NCBI GenBank assembly: GCA_008694505.1
Contig: VZDJ01000223.1
Span: forward strand, 3,065,350 to 3,129,349
Direction of reading: 5' to 3'
Origin: Cyanoderma ruficeps
Taxonomy: Eukaryota > Chordata > Aves > Passeriformes > Timaliidae
DNA length: 64,000 bases
The notes under the pieces: model-generated
What the model was told of the DNA's origin: nothing
The model's database searches: none
Seen by the model: only the letters and a program-made list of their open reading frames with translations
Made by a program: the position numbers and the translations under genes
Shown here: one piece after another, positions 59,382-64,000 of the stretch
How positions within the stretch are numbered: position 1 is the first letter of the stretch
How the letters are laid out: each line of letters starts with the position of its first letter

Positions 59382-62300
59382 GGTCTCAACTAAATTCCTC
59401 CTCAGCTGGGATTCCCAAATAGTGTTGGACCAACCAGGAAAGCTGTTGCATCTACTCCTCTGCTTTCTTGGGTGCCAGAATTTGTTGGATTTCTCTCATT
59501 ATCTACATGGGGAGGTCATTAAGGGGAAAGTTTTTTGCATACTTTGGAATCTGTGCTAACACAGTGCTGCGGGTCTTTTATTCCAGCCATGTTTTTGATT
59601 CTAGTTGTTTGTGGGGTTGGTTTTGAGGTAACTGTGCTCTGGCCATATCTCGAGACACTCACACGTTTGGAATGGTGCAGGACATTTGTTTTGTCGTTTG
59701 AACTGGCTGATATTACTTGGCTGTAGCTTTGTTTATGTTTGTTTTGCTGGGCTAGACACCGCTCCTCTGCTTCCCAAGTTTTGTCAGGATTCTGCCGTTA
59801 ACCACAGCGGGATCCTTGCTCATTCCTGCTGATGCAGTTCTCTGAGTGGGGTTTCAGATACGTGACTGAATCACTAATGTTCGTTTCAAAAGGAACGAGG
59901 AGGGTGAGTTCGATTGGGAAATGTGTTCTGGATACTCGTGGTGTTGCTCGTAGGGTTTGCTGTGAGGGGAGAACTTGGGAATCCATATTCTATTCTTGAA
60001 AGTGACTAAAAATTGAACCTGTTGGTACTACCATAGTCAGGCATTTGAGGAGAGGAAACATTATAAAAACATTGTCCTCATGCAGAAAAGTTAATGTAAT
60101 TAAGATACAGAGTTACAACTCACCAAACTAGGCTTAGCTATGTTATGCCCAACTATTTGAAGCATGGTCATGTAAAAATGAATTTCAAAGGTTATTTAGG
60201 ACAAAGATAGCAGTTTTTAGAGGTGGAAGGTTAGTTACTGCTTTGAACTTTCAAAACTGCACAAAAATACCATGTGCAGTTACATAATAGGCATGGTTTG
60301 GGGGAAGATGTGTTTGGAGGATCTGTGGGTGGCATGATTTTGTTATTAAATCTGTTACGGTAGGACCCTTTTGTGCTAAGCACTGTGTAAATGCGTAACA
60401 GAAAACTCAGTCACAGTATTATTCACTACTATAATAAATTAAACTTCATTATGAAGCTGCAACGAAGGCTGAGGTATATTGAAAATAACTTTTCCTGTTT
60501 TGTGCCACAATGTTCTGGCTGATTCCTGTGCTCAGTTTGTGACCTGTGCCATGTACCTGATATTCAGCATGAACATTTTTCACAAACTTTTGCCTTTTCA
60601 ACGGATTGAAAGAAGTGATTCATATTTTGCATCCCAAACAGCAAATGAACTTGGGGCTTTTATTTTTTTCCCCATTTATCCAACTGTAAAACTGTGATAG
60701 ATACCTGTAGCATCTGTGCTTGCCCTGGGGATGAAAGCTGTGGTTTTCAGCTAGATCTGCTCCCAGGAGGGTGTTGCCTCATGTTAGGAGCAGAGAAAGT
60801 TCTTGTGTGAAAGTTTGACATTTGAGGAAAGACTGTTTCAGCATTGCTACAATGTCCTGTTAAGAAGAGAAAATGTGGATTGAACCACTGAGCTTTGGAG
60901 CTGCTGGGGGTGGAGAAGAATTTGCATGGGGTTTTTGAAATGGGAATATGCTGTGATAAATAATTTCCTAGTTTAAAAATACTTTTATTTCTGAAATCCA
61001 AATACAGCTGTATTAGATGAAGCTGTGAATTGAACATGAGACTTAGAGTTAGGAACTGCTAATTTTGTTTCTGTCTCTGAGACTGATTAAATTGGTGAAT
61101 TTGGCAAATGAGCTATGGTCAAGTGCTCTCTGCAGACAGTGCTGCATGAGTGGCAGGTTCAGTGAGCTCTGGAAAACTGTGTCACGTGTTTTTGCATTTA
61201 AACTTCTCAAATATATTTGTAAATCTAGTGATGTGTGTCCTGTGATGAAATGATGCTTGGGAATCTTTGACTCCCCTTTACATTCTTTGGGAGCGCAGTT
61301 TGGCACTTGCTTGGCATTTTGAAAATGATGTGACACATGTTTAGTCACATCGACACAGATGTGGCTGTATCATAGAGCAGACATTTCTCACAGAGGACTT
61401 CTGGCACTACCTCATGACTCAGTGGAGAATAATATTAGGAATTGCAGGACTGGGTAAGTCCTCAAGATGGGTAGTGTTCATTGTTTGGTCAAAATTATTA
61501 CTAAACACTAGTGCAAAGACAGGGACAAGGCCGTGTTCTGTTATTCAAGTGTTGAGAAGAGAGGTTCTGGCACAAGTAAGGCACGGTTTGGAAAGCTGTG
61601 GACTATGATGTTTAAACCAGCTTTTAGGATATGGATATTGTTCCGTAAAGTGTGTTTGGGTTTGAGTCCTGTAGGTTGGTGCTGCTCCGTGGAGAGCTGG
61701 CTGGTCGTGCAGTGCTGATTCTTCCCTTTGTTTTTCTCTGGCAAATTTCATTAAGAGAAGCAAAGATTAAATTACTTTTCTAATGCATTTTTTTTAAAGT
61801 AAGTAATTGGTGATGTTGTTATGGGGATAAAATGGTAACCATGGGACAATACCTCAATTAAAATGCCCTCATCTTGGGCAAGTGTGAGAAACTCTGTTCT
61901 CAAAAAGGAGTGTGAACATAGAGGTTACAAACTCCTGTTGTTAGCCAGTTATTATGAAAGATTGTTTACGTAAAGATTTTCTATGAAGGAGCCAAAAACT
62001 TTAGGTGGGGCAGAAGCACCACCTATTATTATGTTACCTGATGCTTACTATGACATACTCCTCATTTCACTTGGTTACTGCTTGCCAGATTTTAATTATT
62101 TGGGTTAAAATTTCCCATGGTAAGTGTTTTTCCTAGTCGGACTTTCTGGGTGCTGTCGAGGAGAGAAAGGTTCTGCCAACACGATTCCATCTTTTCTAGT
62201 AATTGGGCAAAGTATTTTCGTGTGTTCACGATAAATTAGAAAAGAAATAATCTAATGAAATGTAGTGCTGCTTTGTGAAAAGTTGAGATGTGTTATTGTA

Positions 62301-64000
62301 TAATGTTTCTGCCAAGGATGTACTTCTGAACAACCTTGTGGAAATCTCAGCGTTGGTCAAATCAGCATTAAGTACAAATGTAAAAGATAATCCCTGCAGT
62401 GAATATGCTTCAGCCTCAGCTGAACAGGATTTTTCTGTAATTTGATGGCTGGGGTTCCTGCATTCCTCCCCTGGTGTGATTCTGGATAAAAATGAGAGCA
62501 CAGAAAATTCTCTTTCTCTTCTCCTGATACCAAGTTCCTCGTTCCTCCCAGCTCTACCTTCCTGCAGCGCAGAGGAAACAGCAACTGGATTTAAACAGAA
62601 GGTGCAAAATGCAGATTTTTGCAGAATTATGTACAATAAATGGAGAGATGGGGGTGGTTGAATGAGGAGAAAGAGATTGAAAAATATTAGTATTCGAAAG
62701 AAATAGAAGGAAGGCTGTGCAGTGTGGGTACATATGATTTATTTAATAATGCTAATACAGTTGTTTGTTGGAATATAGTTTTGTTATCTGCATAAATTGG
62801 AAAGTGTTTCTGAAATGGAGTAGGGAATAGCAAAACAGGAGAAGGAGAATCCTACTTAAGCCCTTTCTTTGCTAGACTTCATTTTCTGTATTTGTAATGA
62901 ATTTTCCCACGTTGTGATGGACAGAAATGCTGCATACTCCTAAGTCACTCTGCAGACACCAAGTGCTCTGGTCATGTAAAAGGGCTGTGCAGTACAGGCA
63001 GAGCACAGTGGGGAGAAATCACTTCTACATCTCTTAATGTGAATATAAGAAGTTTATAGAAACTTTCGCCTTGTGTGTTCTTATCTTAATTCTCTGTAAA
63101 ATGGGAATGTTGTCAGAATGATAAAGATATTTTCTTAATTCTTGTGAAGCGGTTGGTCGCAGTATTGTAGGCATTATTGAAAAGTTAATGAAAACATTCA
63201 AGTGCTGTCTTTTGAATAAGATTTGAGTAGCATGCAGTAAAAAAGGCCTCAAGCCCTGTGCTGAAGTGTTTCACTGGATATCCATTAAGCAGCAGCCTCC
63301 GTTCTGCCCGCTCATTTCACCAGGTAGCCCTTGGAAAATGTGCTCTGAGACTAACACAGTTAAAGGCAATATCACAGTAATGCAGGCACACGGGAGGCCA
63401 GCATAAGCTTGTACAGATGCTTTTGTCCTCACACAACCTCAGAGTATCGAACTTTACAACCCACTATTTGTTCTATGAAGTTAATGAATGCAATATGTGT
63501 GTATACATTTGCTTTGTTTAAATAGGAACCTTGTATCTGTTTGCTGTGAATGGCTTTCAGGCAGCACCAGCACGTCACGTAGACGCAGTGCTTTGACTTG
63601 CTTGGTTTCTTAGTTTCTTCTAGGTTTTTAGGTGTTTTGCTTAGTTTCATCAGGACAGGTGATGTTTTCAGACAGCTGTGTGAAAAATGATCTTTTTAAA
63701 GGCAGGATGTGGAGGTATTAGGGATGTGGTGGACGGGGTGGTTGCAAGTGCTGAGGCCGTGATTTATTTCCAGATTTTGAGCCAAAGATAGCCAGTCTGT
63801 CCATGGCTGAGTGTTGCTGCTGCTGGCTGCACAGATTGTCCTTTTGCTGCTATTTCCAAAATGAAAATAAAAGAGATTAGTAGAGGTAATAAAGTGTTAA
63901 TAATCACTTAGTAGTGTGTACTGAAGTCATAACAGGCATGCAAAAAAATGTAACTTGTTACTATCTGTGATGTATGTAAAGTGGTTTAAAGCCTGCAGAG

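Larger units (their letters stand above)
53477..64000 (+). other. HELZ: Putative HELZ intron 1 (continues past the window)
   Basis: No exon with clear protein likeness is seen in these 10.5 kb. Apart from the CpG island tail and the LTR at 58678-59381, it is ordinary AT-rich sequence with T/G-rich low-complexity tracts near 54878-54902 and 55440-55500. No CR1 tail was noticed. Short frames of 60-136 codons are unsupported. Confidence 0.5.

Overview
The window looks like nuclear DNA from a bird, most likely a songbird. It carries short CR1 LINE 3' ends (the attctgtgat tail, both orientations), a solo retroviral LTR resembling those common in passerines, GC-rich minisatellites next to promoters, and one vertebrate gene complete enough to reconstruct exon by exon. 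Nothing bacterial, phage-like or CRISPR-like is present.

Three loci share the window. (1) Positions 1-32594 on the minus strand are the 5' end of PITPNC1 (cytoplasmic phosphatidylinositol transfer protein 1). A 16-codon first coding exon lies at 32547-32594, preceded by a CpG island at about 32990-33445. The rest, down to the window edge, is intron 1, which holds a probable solo LTR, CR1 fragments, a 22-bp minisatellite and a short strong hairpin. (2) Positions 37819-46248 on the plus strand are a complete PSMD12 gene (26S proteasome lid subunit Rpn5): 11 coding exons, 456 codons, all introns GT-AG. Its CpG island is preceded by a 30-bp tandem array. Intron 1 opens with a perfect antioxidant response element. 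(3) From about 53400 rightward on the plus strand there is a CpG-island promoter and a noncoding first exon ending in a strong donor at 53477. By conserved vertebrate gene order (PITPNC1 - PSMD12 - HELZ) this should be the 5' end of HELZ. No HELZ coding exon is recognised before the window ends, so that name rests on synteny.

PITPNC1 and PSMD12 are arranged head to head, about 5.2 kb from start codon to start codon. The putative HELZ promoter follows the PSMD12 stop by about 7.2 kb, in the same direction. PSMD12 and HELZ are broadly expressed genes with TATA-less CpG promoters. The HELZ-side intron contains a solo LTR with a clean 5-bp target duplication.

The remaining open frames, including those of 100-238 codons in GC-rich stretches, are explained by CpG islands, minisatellites or chance. 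I found no convincing undescribed system. The most interesting signals are regulatory or structural: the two promoter-proximal minisatellites, the ARE in PSMD12 intron 1, the dyad plus YY1-like site at the HELZ promoter, and the hairpin at 31202-31249.
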